A DNA stretch of 64,000 bases from Pachyseris speciosa (taxonomy: Eukaryota; Cnidaria; Anthozoa; Scleractinia; Pachyseridae). The stretch spans positions 572,501 through 636,500 of the forward strand of contig JAEMWC010000391.1 of the NCBI GenBank assembly GCA_016490735.1, written 5' to 3'. Made by a program: the position numbers and the translations under genes. Below are positions 45,985 through 58,419 of this stretch, in pieces (the stretch's first letter is position 1; the number at the start of each line of letters is the position of its first letter). The notes beneath the pieces were generated by a model, which saw only the letters and a program-made list of their open reading frames with translations, had not been told where the DNA came from and ran no database searches.

Positions 45985-46212
45985 ATTATTACTTTTTTTT
46001 CTGTATGTGTGTGAGCTTATTATACAGTGTCAGTCAAGTAGCTCGCCTAGAATAGCTGTGCTATCACGGCGGTCTGCAAAGGCCTTTTTTTATGTATAAA
46101 TAAATGAAGTCAATAAAGTGAATACAAAATTGTAGACTGAATTTCAAGGCCACTAAAACAATTAGAGTTTATAGACCTCGCTACCTTTTTGGTTGAGAAA
46201 GTGAAACCAGTA

Positions 46213-46653
46213 CAGACCTCGATTATCCGGACTAATTCCTCTGGTCCCATATTTTTCACGAATATCAATATGGCATTTGGTCAAGGCATGATAAACTATC
46301 ATTATGATTTATTTCTCATCCAGGCATTGAGAAGTGTGTTTGCAACAGGTTTGTTTTCCTTCCAAAGAGTAATAATAATTAAGTGAGTGAGTGAGTGAGT
46401 GAGTGAGTGAGTGAGTGAGTGAGGGAGGGAGGGAGGGAGTGAGTGAGTAAAGGTACTAAGCGCGCCCGCGTTGAGAATGAACTGAACTGCATTCAACTGA
46501 GTTCTGATCGGCTGAGACTAGCTTGTTTGTTGCGTAGTGGAATTTCACTTTTATTTTGTCTCATTAATGTTCATATTTTCGATTCTCCGGACTCTTGATT
46601 AAGCCGACTACTTACTTCAGTCCCGACTTATCCGAATAATCGAGGTTCGACTG
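46213..46653. mobile_element. Pogo/Tc1-type MITE with a GAGT microsatellite
   Basis: Termini CAGACCTCGATTATCCGGA and inverse of CAGTCGAACCTCGATTATTC, flanked by TA (46211-46212, 46654-46655). A (GAGT)n/(GAGG)n run lies at about 46383-46447. No coding sequence. Confidence 0.75.
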
Positions 46654-46839
46654 TACAGTGCAATGCAGTTTATAAACAAGTGAAGACATTGTGTCCTCAC
46701 CCTGTATCCATACGGCAAAAGAAAAGTTGCCAGCACAGAAACCCAATAAACTAAATTGGCTTGAGATCTTTCAACGCTATCAAGGGACCCTACCAATGCA
46801 AACTAAGAAGAACTTTTTTCCTCAGATCACTCGCACAAG

Positions 46840-47048
46840 CAGCCTGGTTAGTATCGTCTGCGAAGCAGCGCCGAATTCCTTGTTCTGTATACTAGAATTC
46901 GAGTACGCGCTATGATTGCCCCGTCAGCAAAAGGCTTTTGTTGACAGGCCAGTCATAACGCGTGTGGAAATTCTGGTACACAGAACAAGGAATTCGGCCC
47001 TGCTTCGCAGACGTAACCGGGGTTAGATTACATCTGCGACGCAGGCTA
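46840..47048. mobile_element. Uninterrupted copy of the 1411-2034 MITE
   Basis: AGCCTGGTTAGTATCGTCTG... to ...GACGCAGGCTACT, with the same GTACGCGCTATGATTGCCCC centre as the first copy. It confirms that the SINE at 1589-2016 is an insertion. Confidence 0.72.
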
Positions 47049-47049
47049 C

Positions 47050-48315
47050 TGCACAAGCGGACAGTAAAACTTTTGGTAATTAGAGAACATTCTTCTCACG
47101 AAAGTATCTGTCTGTGACTACAACGAACTACGGTTGGACGCGTGCTTCCCGCGTCTAGTGCACTGGACCGAGTACAGAGGCAACGGCGCGAAAATACGAA
47201 GTTTAAGTTGACATACTGCGGACTGTGGTAAAAACCGACAAAGTTTGACTGTTGCCTAAGTTTCCTCTAAGCACGCGGGACAGCACGCGGGCATTTTGTC
47301 TGCGCATGCGTCAGACGAGGTGGAATAAACAACTTCGTCCGAGCACAGGGGCATTTTGTCTGCGCATGCTCCAAGGGAATGCTTAACGATCGTTCATGGA
47401 AGCCATGTTGCTTATCGAACGCGCAATTAATAGTTTTCCGAAAGCGATCTTTTGCCGTTGGATGGATGTTATGATAAGACGTGAACGAAAGGACGAAGTA
47501 TTTATGCATTGCTAGTGCTCGGCGTACTCAAGGTGCTTGAAGCGACTTGTTTTGAGAAGATCTTAACAGCCAAAAAGTGATCTGGGCGGCCAAACAACCG
47601 CGGTTCGTGGCTTTGAAAATTAATTTCACCGACTATCCAGATGTTGACATGAGAAGCCAAACAATCAAGGTTAGTCTATTGGTGATGAGGTTTAATTTGA
47701 ACTGAATTACTACCATGTAGGTCAAGGCGATTATAAGCTACATCGTTTAATTTATGGTGGACATTTTGATTTGGAGGTTAATTTTGATGAACTCTGAGGC
47801 GAAATTACCCAAAATTTTCACGATCCCCCAAGTTTTAAAACGTACCAGGTAACAGTGTCTTCCCCTTCTCTTCACAGCCGTAAAGGTGTAAAGACTTTAA
47901 AAAATGTTCTGTCACCGTGATTGAAAGCGGCCACCTGCATTGCTTTCGCAGTTTCATCCGTCTAGTTTTCGAAGATTTTCGAAGACTTGGATCACAGAGG
48001 TCTTTTGTCGAGGTTCCTTTCAAGTCTATTTAACAAGGTAATTCTTAATAGACATTTGCCGTTATTGTAGTTTCTTAAGATTACATTTGCATTCTGACAA
48101 AGTTTTTTCTGCTTTTGTTTTGATATGTGGTTATTTTGTTTTTTTGCCGTCGTAGTATACCTCAAGTAAAGACTTGAACGTAACTTTTTATTCTTACGGT
48201 CCCCCAAGTTTCGTAATACCGTCAGTGTATCGTTTATTCATTTCAATTTCGTTTTATGCAGTTTGTTTATCGGGAAAAAATGCGCGCTTTTCATTTTTTC
48301 GGTGTAAAATGCTGA
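47050..48315. other. Intergenic stretch with a short repeat
   Basis: The word GGGCATTTTGTCTGCGCATGC occurs twice (about 47290 and 47349, 59 bp apart). Otherwise nothing recognised. Confidence 0.5.
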
Positions 48316-48320
48316 CATTA

Positions 48321-49307
48321 GGGACTTTAAGCATCGACGACGAGAACGGCAACGGCGACGGAAAAACCGAGAAAATACTGGGGAGAGGACGCGGTTGTGG
48401 AGTGAACTTGAAAGCAGTTAAGCAGCCGCCGAAGACGCCAACTTCTCTCGAGATATTCCTTCGCGTTCAGCCATTTTGATAATATCATGATAATATCACC
48501 GATGTAGATTTTTTACTGTTGTACAAACTGAATACGTCAACAAATCAGTGCTGGAAAACGACAAGTGTTTATCGGAGATTAGATATCACATTTTTAGCCG
48601 AGGTAATGTAATAAAATAAAACAAAATAAAAATCACCAATTTATTACCTAGAAGTAGCGACTAGATTAATAGAACTCAATTGAAATGTTCTGCAGCGAAG
48701 GCCGGGATTTGCGAGAAACGCTTTAGCAGTACGAGCATGCATGTCAATTTCCATATCTTTACATCTAGGAATTTGAACTGAAAACTACGATATGATAGAG
48801 AATTTTGGACGTTAGTTTTGAGCAACACTGATCACTAGTTATTTTTCTCGGCCAGGTTTAGTGTAAATTAACAGCTCTAGTATGTCTTATTTTGAATGCG
48901 AAAAAGTAATGTTAGAGAGAACTGTCGATAAACAGTGTGAGTCTCGCAAATCATTTCTAATTTCGGAGGCATCGGCGCTAGCTTTTTGTTTTGAAACAGC
49001 CGACTGATGAAAGTTTTTAAGCTTATAGTTTGGGGAAAAAAATCAGGCAACAACTCAATGATTCTATTCCTTGGTATCTTAAGGTATCAATCCATATTAA
49101 AATTATCAATTTGGGGGCAAAAATAGAGCTAAAATATGTGAAATGCTACTCACGTTTTCACTCAACGCCAAACTAAGCTTTCTCACGTCGGGCCCCCAAG
49201 CAGAACGTCAAAATATTTCGCGCCAGACATGCGCAATGCGACATTTGGGTTTTCCCTCACAGTCTCACGTCGCCGTTGCCGTTCCCGTTGTCGATGCTTA
49301 AAGTCCC
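48321..49307. mobile_element. MITE with long GC-rich inverted repeats
   Basis: GGGACTTTAAGCATCGACGA...AACGGCAACGGCGACG at the left is inverted at the right (CGTCGCCGTTGCCGTTCCCG...GCTTAAAGTCCC). TTA precedes and TAA follows, so the target site is a TA or TWA type. 987 bp, non-coding. Confidence 0.7.
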
Positions 49308-49309
49308 TA

Positions 49310-50395
49310 ATCTCCGTCGAAGACGTGCGTTTTGTGCCCTTGTTGTAGATTTCAACTTCGTTTTGTACACGTCACCTCAGTGCCGGCTACCTTAGAACAA
49401 GTGGAACTTTTGGGGGTTTTATTTTTCTCTACGAGTGTTACATTTGTAACCAAAGAAATTCAAAAGCACGTAGTCGAGGGACATTCTAAGTTCTTAACTT
49501 TCTCCACAAATAATTTATTTTTCAAAGATACATGTAATGTTTTGAGAACAGCGGGAAAAATGGAATGAGCTTTCAAAGCAAGGACTGTATTTGTTTCGTT
49601 GGCATACAACCTTCTCTTATTTTATGAGTTGAATTTTTACAATTTTAAAAATGTAAAACACCATTTTTCCCCAGAGTGAAGGCTGTTAGCCCTTAATGTT
49701 TTTAAAGAATGATTATTATAATCTGTTTACAGTGAGTAACTTAAAGTTGGACATTGTTGTCACATTTCAAATTCGAACTACCAAGATACCGGGTGATAGT
49801 TCAAAAAATTGATGCTCTTCTCTAATGTAAGAAGGCATCTTTCCCATGGATATTGGTATTAAAATGTAACAAACTTTATATTTTTGTCAATGGGCATGTT
49901 TGCCTTTGTTTCAGTTTAAGAATAGGGTCTTGAAATATATAATTAAGACACTTGCAATAATTATCTGAAGGTTAATTAATTTTGTCCTAATCTTGTGCCT
50001 TGTATATAAAGGTGTAATGGTAACAGTCCATGGCAATCCGCTAAAATACTGGCAATTCCACTTTCTTGTGAAGGGAAGTGTTATGGAGTTGTACAAGTTT
50101 TCTTGGAATATTATCATTAACTCTGGGACTGCAAAACTAAATGAGAGGTCTGTACACTAGCTGATTTTCAACAGAGCTTTGAAAATTTAGGAAATGTTAT
50201 ATTTTGGATTAGTGTTTGAACGGCAAAAAGTGGCCTTTTCAGATGGCTGATGTATGCTTGACTGTGAGCTTGTGTTAATTTATAATATTATTTATTTATT
50301 TATGGTAAAGTAATACTCTTTATGGTGTACAGACCTGTACATCTTTCAAATCTAGAGGAATGCTCAGAAGTGAACTGATATACTAGCGCTATATA
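49310..50395. other. Intergenic stretch, nothing recognised
   Basis: AT-rich sequence with only short chance frames. Confidence 0.55.
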
Positions 50396-52795
50396 TATCA
50401 CAACTGTTGTACCTAAACATTTAAATTAAGTTTATTGGTGCCTGGATATCTAAGCCCCTTGTAAATTATCTGTTACTGATTAGGTGAGTTTATGCTGGTA
50501 CAATTCAAAACTGTAAAATCAAAACTAACTGTTCTCTTGAAATAATACTACAATATAACAAGCTTGAAGATTTGTTTTAGCCTCGTCATTCGATATGTAG
50601 TATAATCATTTTCAAAACTTGACCAAGCTAAAGAGTATGACATGAGCATACACAGGAGGAAAAGATGTTGATGCGTAATTTAGATATAAGCCAGACCATA
50701 AAAGATCGATAGTATTGCTTTTCTATTTATACATTAAGGGTTCTAAAATAAAATACACCATAATTTCTCTGGAAGGTCAATGAATAAATTCAAAACACTT
50801 CGTACTCTTATATTAAGTCCATTTTTATGCACATATCAGTGTTCACTGATGATGATGACATGGAATGCAACTATGTATTAACTTTTGACCATAAGAATCT
50901 GTGTTAATAAAAATACAATTTCATATAAACTGATACTCCACTAGACTGGTTATGGAGACTGTTTTGTAGACAATTTGCTTAAAAGGAAGGAACTAACAAT
51001 TATGTTCTCCTAACATTTTTAAGGATATACAGAGAAGACCAATTGCTGTGATAACACATAAAAAGGATGACAAGGCAGACAAGTTAAAGAGCAAGCTTTG
51101 TTGATCAATTCTGCGGTCTTGGAAACTGTAATATTGAGTGTGAATGTGTACATATCACCTGCAGTTTGAGAACTGTCCCCTAGAGTAATGTTGACACTAA
51201 GATTGCAGCTGAAGAATTCCGTTTGGGCACTAACAGATTATTTTCCGGCAGCAGCAAAATTAACAGGCCTGAAAACCATTAACTTTCTCATACAAATACC
51301 CAGACCTGCTCTAGGCACTGTGCCATATGCTACCTTAAGGTCATGTTTCGCATTATAGAGTCTGTGGCATTGTAATTCCCTTACCAAACAACAACAACAA
51401 AATTTCCTGTAAAGCAGTCAGGCACAATAAAGTTCAAAAAACTTCATGTACTCTTTGCAATCTGTCTGGATTTATTTTTATTTTTTTTGCTTCTTTCTTT
51501 ATTTTTGTACACAAGGGAGGAACTGCTACAGGTAGTGAGTTACCGGCTTTACATCCATGATTACTGGTTATTGTCAAGCCAGTACAAAAGGTTTGGGGAG
51601 GGGAAACTGGATAGGAGAGTGTGTATCACATTTTAACTTAATCTTTAGCTCCCTTCCTTCAAACAATTCCAATCCACTCAAGGCAGTGCAATTAATTTGA
51701 AAAGTCTCTGCAACTAGTTGAAGCAGAAGACAGCTACATTCCGTGGTTTGTACTGTACTTCTAAATGACAAATGTGTTGAGAACATGACTTTATTAGGAA
51801 CCCATTTGTAGTCTTCTGAGACAACAACAACTTTATTACCCTTCTCCTAACAGAACAAGTTACAATAAAGGAAATGAAATTATAGCTGACTATCCATCCC
51901 TCCAATTTCCGTATCCTTTTTGTCCATGCCCAAGAAACTCGTGTCCTAGGCGGTGTACATAGATTTGTGCAAACAGAAGGTAAACGCGCTGCAAGTTTTG
52001 CCGTAACACAACTCAAGCATCTACATCTACATATGGTAACTTGCAAAATCTCAAGGACGTGAAGGAAGTATTGAAACAAAGATAAAAATAATTGATATTT
52101 TCTCTAAAACTCAAGTAAGCTTCTTGTTTACCTTGTTTTGTTTTTTGTTTTTTGTTTTTTTTTTCTCGACAAAAAAGGCGATATTCTCAGATCAACGCAA
52201 TCTCACATGTTCAAATACGCTTACGACTTAAATTATACAATCTGATAATCTTCATTTCTTAATGCTCAACCCTAGTAGTTTGGCATTCAAAGAACGTACA
52301 ATTAACTAAATTGTTTATACTTCTTCGAGACGATCCGGACGATAGGTCATTCAGTATGTCCGTACTCACGCTGTACTCTTAAAGAGCTCTTAAGAGACCC
52401 TTTCAGATGTTCCAAAATTTTACTTCTCAAACAAGCGTCTTATCCAATCTGAATTTGACTGGTGACAAACTTACCAGACTCATCTTTTTTGTCATCATCA
52501 AAATTCAATGTCGCATCAAAAATTCATATTGTATTCGTCGATGGAGGTTTCGGTGGACACGGATTTGGCTGGAGCTTTCTTCCCGAAAACGTCTTAACGT
52601 CTTTTACAATTTTTCACATAAAAATACAGCTTGAAGAAGGGAAACTTTGAGAGCCGCAAGCTACAAGACGGCTTTTTGTCAGCCGCCATTTTATTTTTCA
52701 ATGCCGTCATTGACAGATTCATTCCAGCGGTTATCCTCATGAGAACGGGGTTATGGAACATGCGCCGACAAAATGCCCCTCTGCTCTTCGTCCGC
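50395..52795. repeat. Left copy of a segmental duplication (with insert)
   Basis: 50395-50510 and 51720-52795 match 58420-59435 in order and orientation (for example GTTGTACCTAAACATTTAAA, CAAGCGTCTTAT, GACAAAATGCCCCTCTGC). About 1.2 kb (50510-51720) is present only here and holds no recognised gene. Confidence 0.7.
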
Positions 52796-53735
52796 CATTT
52801 TGTTGCCTCGAGCTCACTGTGAGAAGTTTTAACTCCAGGATCTACGCCTACAAGTGGATTCCATAGAAAGAAATGAACGAGATCATCATGTTTACTGTAG
52901 TACTGTAGTACTGACACCATGACCCGTTAAGGTATTTGTGGTTCAATTCGGTCTCGAGATTTTATTGATCAAAGTTCCGCTGGAAGGAAAAAGGTGCCAA
53001 ATCAAGGGATTTTACCAAGGGATCACTCCACAACACGAAGCTCATACTAGAAGACAAACAACAGAGGTGAGTGTGTAGACATTAGACTTTTCCTACCTAG
53101 AAGGGCAATCTTGTATCTTAAAACGATCGTGAGATATACGCCTCTGTTTAGACGAAATGTTTTTGCTTTGACCTGATTTTGCTTCAACTTCGATGGCAAT
53201 TGCTCAAACTTTTGACCGTCCCCCAGAATCAAATTACCATTGTCAACGTTGGCTTTCCGTTCTCTTTTCAGTGACATGGAATTCCAGACTTAAAAATTAG
53301 TTCCGCTCCTGTGATTATTATTTTGCGTCGGGGAGATTCAGCAGTGTTTGCGAACAGCGAACTTTTGCTTATTTGCAGGTCATGGATCTCGGAGATCTTT
53401 GGTCGATTGCTGATCAAGTCTGCGACACAAGGTGATAAAGGCGGCGAAATACGAGATACAAAAACCCTCAACTTGTCGCGCAACATTGTTACGTTGCAAG
53501 TTTGGGTCGTTGTTTCGCGTTTTTCACCTTGCGTGATCAACTTGACCCGCAACAAAAACATTTGTTGCGGGTTGAAGAGCCAACTCGTGAATTGGGACCA
53601 GTGCTTTGTTACATGACTTTTCAAGACGGAGAATTGCTGGATGATAGCCGATTGCATCTGCCTAAAGTAAACCTTGAGTTTGAATTCGCTTGTAAATAAA
53701 ATTTGTCCAAATACAATGTAAGTGCTAACAGTGCA

Positions 53736-53796
53736 CTTTGCATCCTTTTATATTCAAAGCGTTTTGTTTTCGCTTTGAATATAAAAGGATGCAAAG
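53736..53796. repeat. Perfect 25-bp-arm hairpin
   Basis: Arms 53736-53760 and 53772-53796 (CTTTGCATCCTTTTATATTC and so on) are exact inverses around an 11-nt loop, 185 bp outside the ISL2EU-type left terminus. Confidence 0.8.
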
Positions 53797-54095
53797 AACG
53801 CCAACATGTGTTTTGCATACGGTTTTTCTTGAAAATAAAGCAGAAATTTGCGCAAAAAAACACAGAGTAATGGTTTTCTACTGAATCAAAGGCCACATGC
53901 AAAAATTTAACTCATTTGGACGGCATTTCAAAAACGGTCAAAATTGTCACTTACGCCCTTCTTCCACTGAGCCCTTCAATCCTTGGTTTTCACTCACGTG
54001 ACCTCTATCATGACGACGGTTGCTATCCGCCATGTTGGAGCCCATCCAAATGTATACAAATGCCCTTCAATGTGAGATCGTAGTCGAATGTTGAG

Positions 54096-54135
54096 ATGGT
54101 TCTCTGTGTTGTTCCTGGCTGTGGGAATAGAACTG
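54096..54135 (+). CDS. THAP-DDE transposase, exon 1
   Basis: 40 bp: MVLCVVPGCGNRT plus one base. CVVPGC is the C-x4-C half of a THAP zinc finger. The donor is GTCAAG at 54136. Joined to 54594 the frame is kept and a canonical THAP sequence results (total 1,566 bp, 521 residues). Confidence 0.7.
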
Positions 54136-54593
54136 GTCAAGATCAAGCAGTGTTTTCACAACTTTTAGAAGTAGGAGTTGCAGTGTGTTGAGTAGGAGTT
54201 GCAAGGCCCTTCGGGCAGGGGGGCATGCTCCCCTGGAAAATTTTGAAATTCTAGACTCTTGTAGACGCATTTTCCAAGCAGTTTGAGACGCAAAATAGGA
54301 TGTGAAGACGGAAATAATAATGTGTTGTCTAAAATAGTACTTTCAATTGCTTTCGAAACCGATGCCTACCACACAATCCGAGTCTGTTGAACGTTCAAAC
54401 GACGTATGCAAGCCGATTACAGCAATGTTGGAGCAAAATTTCAAGTTTATTTATTCACAAAGGCTTTCGTGGACAGTTGGCTCTTTAGAAACAGCTTTAT
54501 TTCAGAATCTACCCAAGGGAAAGTAGCCATCGCAAATGGGAAGATTGCCGTTGGATGCGACGGCCTACGGCTCGTTTTGAAAACACTGTCAAG

Positions 54594-56119
54594 GAGTAGG
54601 ATTTTATCGTATACCAGCAGTCGTTACTAATAAAGGAGAATTTGAGGAAAAGCTAACTGCAGAGAGGAGAAAAGAGTGGATCAAAGTGATGAGTCGCGGC
54701 GATACAGAGGAAAAGCAAGTTCTTGAAAGCGAACGTGTGTGTGGCAAACATTTTGTCAGCGGAAAGCCAGCTCCTTATTGGAATAGGTACCATGAGGATT
54801 GGATACCGACTCTAAATCTCGGAAAGAAGAAATATGGCCCTGAAGTCGATGTTAAAGCCAATGCACAGAGGACCGAGAGGGCAAAGAAGCGAGAACAGCT
54901 TGCATTCGCTGGCCAAGAACGCGAAGTGGCAGAGAAGCGGCAAAAGCTTAATGAAAGCAGCCTTCCTGTTGCTGAGATTGACTTTGGCGAGCCAAGCACT
55001 TCGACCGAGGAAATTCAAAATGAAGGGACCGAAGGATCTGGCCATGAAACACTTTCTGTGACTCAAACCCGAAGAGTTTTGCGAAGGAGAAGAAATCGCA
55101 CCGGAAGTAGGTGTAAAGGACGCCGAATGCAAATTAACCCTGACACAAAGGAGGGATGGTGCCAAACCGCGGAGTTTGAATATATGTTTCAGAAAAACAA
55201 GTACCAAGCACCGGGTAAAGAATTCTTTGATTCGGATGATAAAGTCCGTTTTTACACAGGCCTCCCTTCAATGGAAGTGCTGATGGTTGTCTTCGACCAT
55301 GTTTCCCCACATGTAACTCAACAAACACAGTTGCTGGATCGATTTCAAGAGTTTATGATTGTACTTATGAAACTACGGTTAAATGCACCGCTACAGGATC
55401 TTGCCTACCGATTTTTGGTGCCAGTGTCCACCATTTCAAGAGTATTTTACCACTGGATTGTGGTGATGGATTCGAGATTATTTCGGTTTGTTTACTGGCC
55501 AAACAGAGACCAACTTTGGAAGACTTTGCCCCAGTGCTTTCAGTATGCATTTGGGAAGAAAACCACTGTGATCATAGATTGCTTTGAGGTATTCATTGAA
55601 AAGCCTTCCAACTTGCTGGCCAGGGCGCAGACTTTTTCAAGTTACAAACATCACAATACCATCAAGGTACTAGTTGGGATAACTCCACAGGGAACTATTT
55701 CTTTTGTGTCAGAAGCCTGGGGAGGTCGTGTCTCAGATAAGTTTTTAACTGAGAACTGTGGTTTTCTGGAAAAGCTTATCCCAGGGGACATGGTTATGGC
55801 AGATCGAGGATTCACCATTGCTGAATCTGTTGGATTCAGGCAAGCAAAGCTTGTAAACCCAGCTTTCACAAGGGGAAAGGCTCAGCTAGACCCAGTGGAT
55901 GTAGAGGAGACAAGAGGCATAGCCAAAGTTAGAATCCATGTGGAACATGTTATTGGACTACTAAGACGAAAGTATACCATTTTGGAAGGAACTCTGCCTA
56001 CTGACTTTCTGATTTGTAATCATGAAAACTCTGACCGTCGTATTCCATTGGTGGATCACATGATAAGAATTTGTGCTGCTCTTGTCAACTTTTGTCCTCC
56101 AATTGTTCCATTTGATTGA
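54594..56119 (+). CDS. THAP-DDE transposase, exon 2 (ISL2EU-type)
   Basis: Acceptor ...GTCAAG before 54594. The exon completes the THAP domain ([23 protein letters not shown]), then a basic linker with coiled coil and [12 protein letters not shown]. The DDE_Tnp_4-type core follows: helix-turn-helix-like [17 protein letters not shown]...[10 protein letters not shown], first Asp in [14 protein letters not shown], second in [10 protein letters not shown], and Glu in [16 protein letters not shown]. It ends TGA 56117-56119 without lesions, so this copy may be active or recently so. Confidence 0.85.
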
Positions 56120-57590
56120 ATTTGATGCCATACATGTATTTTTGTGTCTGTCCTAGAATGTATTCATAACCAACTCCCCCCTCCAATGGAAGCTTGGTTT
56201 AATTTGTGGCCCAACCCATTGGATTACATGGCCACACATATTAAACGTAATCCAGTCCCCTTCCATGGTTGAAGCACTGATATTTTCTTTGATGGGGAAA
56301 TTGCTACTGATATAATAATGATGTAGAAACCCAGCTCGTTGTAAAGGTAACAGGGATTTTCTTCTACCTAAGAATGTGTTTATTGTGGAGCAAAATGTTG
56401 TTATCCTGCTTTGAAGGGGGCAGGTTAAGATTGCAGATTTAATTAACTGTGAACTGACATGCATACAGCTATGCTATTTTCAGAGGCAAGAATATAATTT
56501 TAGGGGTGGATCATTTTTTATCTAAAAAATTCAAAACTATCTCAAATCTATTTAAATCTTAGTATAAACTTTAACACGAAATAGCCTCGTGTCAGTGATT
56601 GAATATTTAACTTATTTCAAGCTTTGCTATGGGAAAGATCAAAATTCATACTTGGCTACTCAGTGGGCTTCTTGGAAAAAAACCCAAAAGGAATCAATAT
56701 TGAGGTTAAGCAATGAGTACTACATTCCTATTGTTTTATTCCTCTTAGCACCTCTTTTTGTCTACCTAATTGTTTCACAAGACATAATTTGTCAAAGTTT
56801 CCTGTAAAAATATTACAGGGCCAGCACCCAAACAGGTTTTGTTACTAAGTGCATACATATGAAATGGAAAACAGTAATTACAATAAGATAAAAGTGTTCA
56901 TGCTATTCATTTATTTTAAGCAGTATAGTGCTTCTTATTGGACCATAGTGATACTGTTTACTAGCCCCTTGATTTGTGTTGTCCTCTTTCATCAAACAAC
57001 ACAAGCTTTTTTTTTGTAATAAAAGATTGCCTTAGACCACTGCTCCCAAGCCACCCTCCTGTAAGGCTGTTGGAAAGTTTGATCAACACTTGTCCAATCA
57101 AAGAAGCACTATGCTTACACTGTAAATCAAGCCAATAAGTACAAGTAATTTAATCTAGTTATTAGGAATGTGCATCTAAATTGATATTTATCAATCGTTT
57201 ATTGCGACAGTGCTGTTTTTTTATGGTCAATGTTTTTCAATTGAGGGCTCTGTGAAAGATATGGGTATATATAAATACTTGTATTCTGGGAAGAATGTAT
57301 TTCACAGAGCGCTGAATTCATTTAATTGAGGAGCATTGACCATACGAAACAGCACTGTCTTAATAAACGATTGATGATTACTCCTGAAGCCTGAAGTCCT
57401 GTGAAGTTATTAATATATATACATATTGTCTAGCGATGTGGTTTACACACCTGATTTTGAGGGCTTTACTCCTTGTCATGTTTAAGTGTTACTCGAGACA
57501 AAATGTTATTTTGTAAAGAAAATCTAGTACATGTCTGATACAGTTTTCTGTTTTTTTTTTCTCTTTGAGCTGTCTGAAAAGTATCTGAAG
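56120..57590. other. Transposon interior with a fold-back insert
   Basis: No gene. An inverted repeat spans 57191-57374 (TCAATCGTTTATTGCGACAG...inverse at CTGTCTTAATAAACGATTGA), with TGGTCAATG and GGGCTCTGTGAAA pairing inside; this is a probable MITE. Confidence 0.6.
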
Positions 57591-57601
57591 AGCCTCTGCA
57601 T

Positions 57602-57895
57602 TTAAAATGAAGGAAACAAGCTCATTTTTCCATTTCTAAGACATGCAGCTAAATGAAGCCTCATTTTCAATATATCAAAATTTACAAATGTTGGATATTC
57701 TCCAAATACTAGGCAGGTAGAAAATACAATTGCAAAAACCCCACAGTCACTGCCATTTCTTTGTTGCTGCACTGGCATAGGATTGAGAGCTTCCAATCTC
57801 CCCCCTAGCAAATCATTTGCCTGTTCCTCTATTTCCTGGCTTAAAACAGAGTCATAAAGGCTATCATAGAGGTTGACGTCCTGGCAGACATCCAA
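57602..57895 (-). pseudogene. Ulp1-type cysteine protease C-terminal remnant
   Basis: 97 codons with PVQQQRNGSDCGVFAIVFST, the Gln and Cys catalytic segment of Ulp1/SENP-like proteases, preceded by YDSVLSQEIEEQANDLLG. The His-Asp half is missing. It directly follows the YqaJ fragment in another frame, so it looks like the 3' end of an internally deleted second transposon ORF. Confidence 0.6.
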
Positions 57896-58140
57896 CTGAG
57901 CATGCTCTGCGAATGTCGCACTTTATCCACTACAACATACTTGTCCGCGATTTCCTTTCCATTAACTGATGCAGCAAAGCCAGAAACCATTTGATTATGC
58001 GCCTGAAGACTTTTGAAAGCCTTAAATTGCTTATTCGTGTAATGGCTTGCCTCTAGAACTAAGTACGAGAGCAAGTCGGAGACTTCTATAGGAGGCAAGC
58101 ATTCTGGACTCAACTGCTCACTCGGTAAAGCCGCCGGATA
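57841..58140 (-). pseudogene. YqaJ-type nuclease N-terminal remnant
   Basis: LPPIEVSDLLSYLVLEASHY...KQFKAFKSLQAHNQMVSG is like the segment upstream of YqaJ viral recombinase domains that ISL2EU elements carry. KYVVVDKVRHSQ follows before the frame is lost. Catalytic residues are absent. Confidence 0.55.
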
Positions 58141-58419
58141 TCTTCTTCAAATATCGTTCTTTTATGTGGTTTTCTAGGCCCTTGGCATAGCTTGAAAGCA
58201 CCGGTATCTTTTTGCAGAATATCCTCTGGAGATTCTGAGTTCTCGCCTTTGAAATTACCCATTAAAAGTTAAATTAATTGCACACGAACGCTTCGTCCTC
58301 AATACAAATGGCTCACATTTGCATAAAATATGAGCCCTTACATGGGCTCCAACATGGCGGGTGCCTAATTTGCATAAATGTGTGACGTCAGCTGAAAACC
58401 GAGAATTGTTAAATATACA

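Larger units (their letters stand above)
53983..58400. mobile_element. ISL2EU-type DNA transposon, ~4.4 kb
   Basis: Imperfect inverted termini: left (about 53983-54045) GGTTTTCACTCACGTGAC...CCGCCATGTTGGAGCCCAT, right (about 58340-58400) inverse of GGTTTTCAGCTGACGTCAC...CGCCATGTTGGAGCCCAT. It carries a complete-looking THAP/DDE transposase on plus and YqaJ plus Ulp1 remnants on minus, converging. Exact end bases and target duplication are not certain. Confidence 0.72.

Noticed and set aside
53311..53699. Possible last exon of a host gene (VLCYMTFQDGELLDDSRL... frame, followed by AATAAA)
   Set aside because: Protein-like in part, but no recognised family, no clear splice acceptor, and competing open frames.
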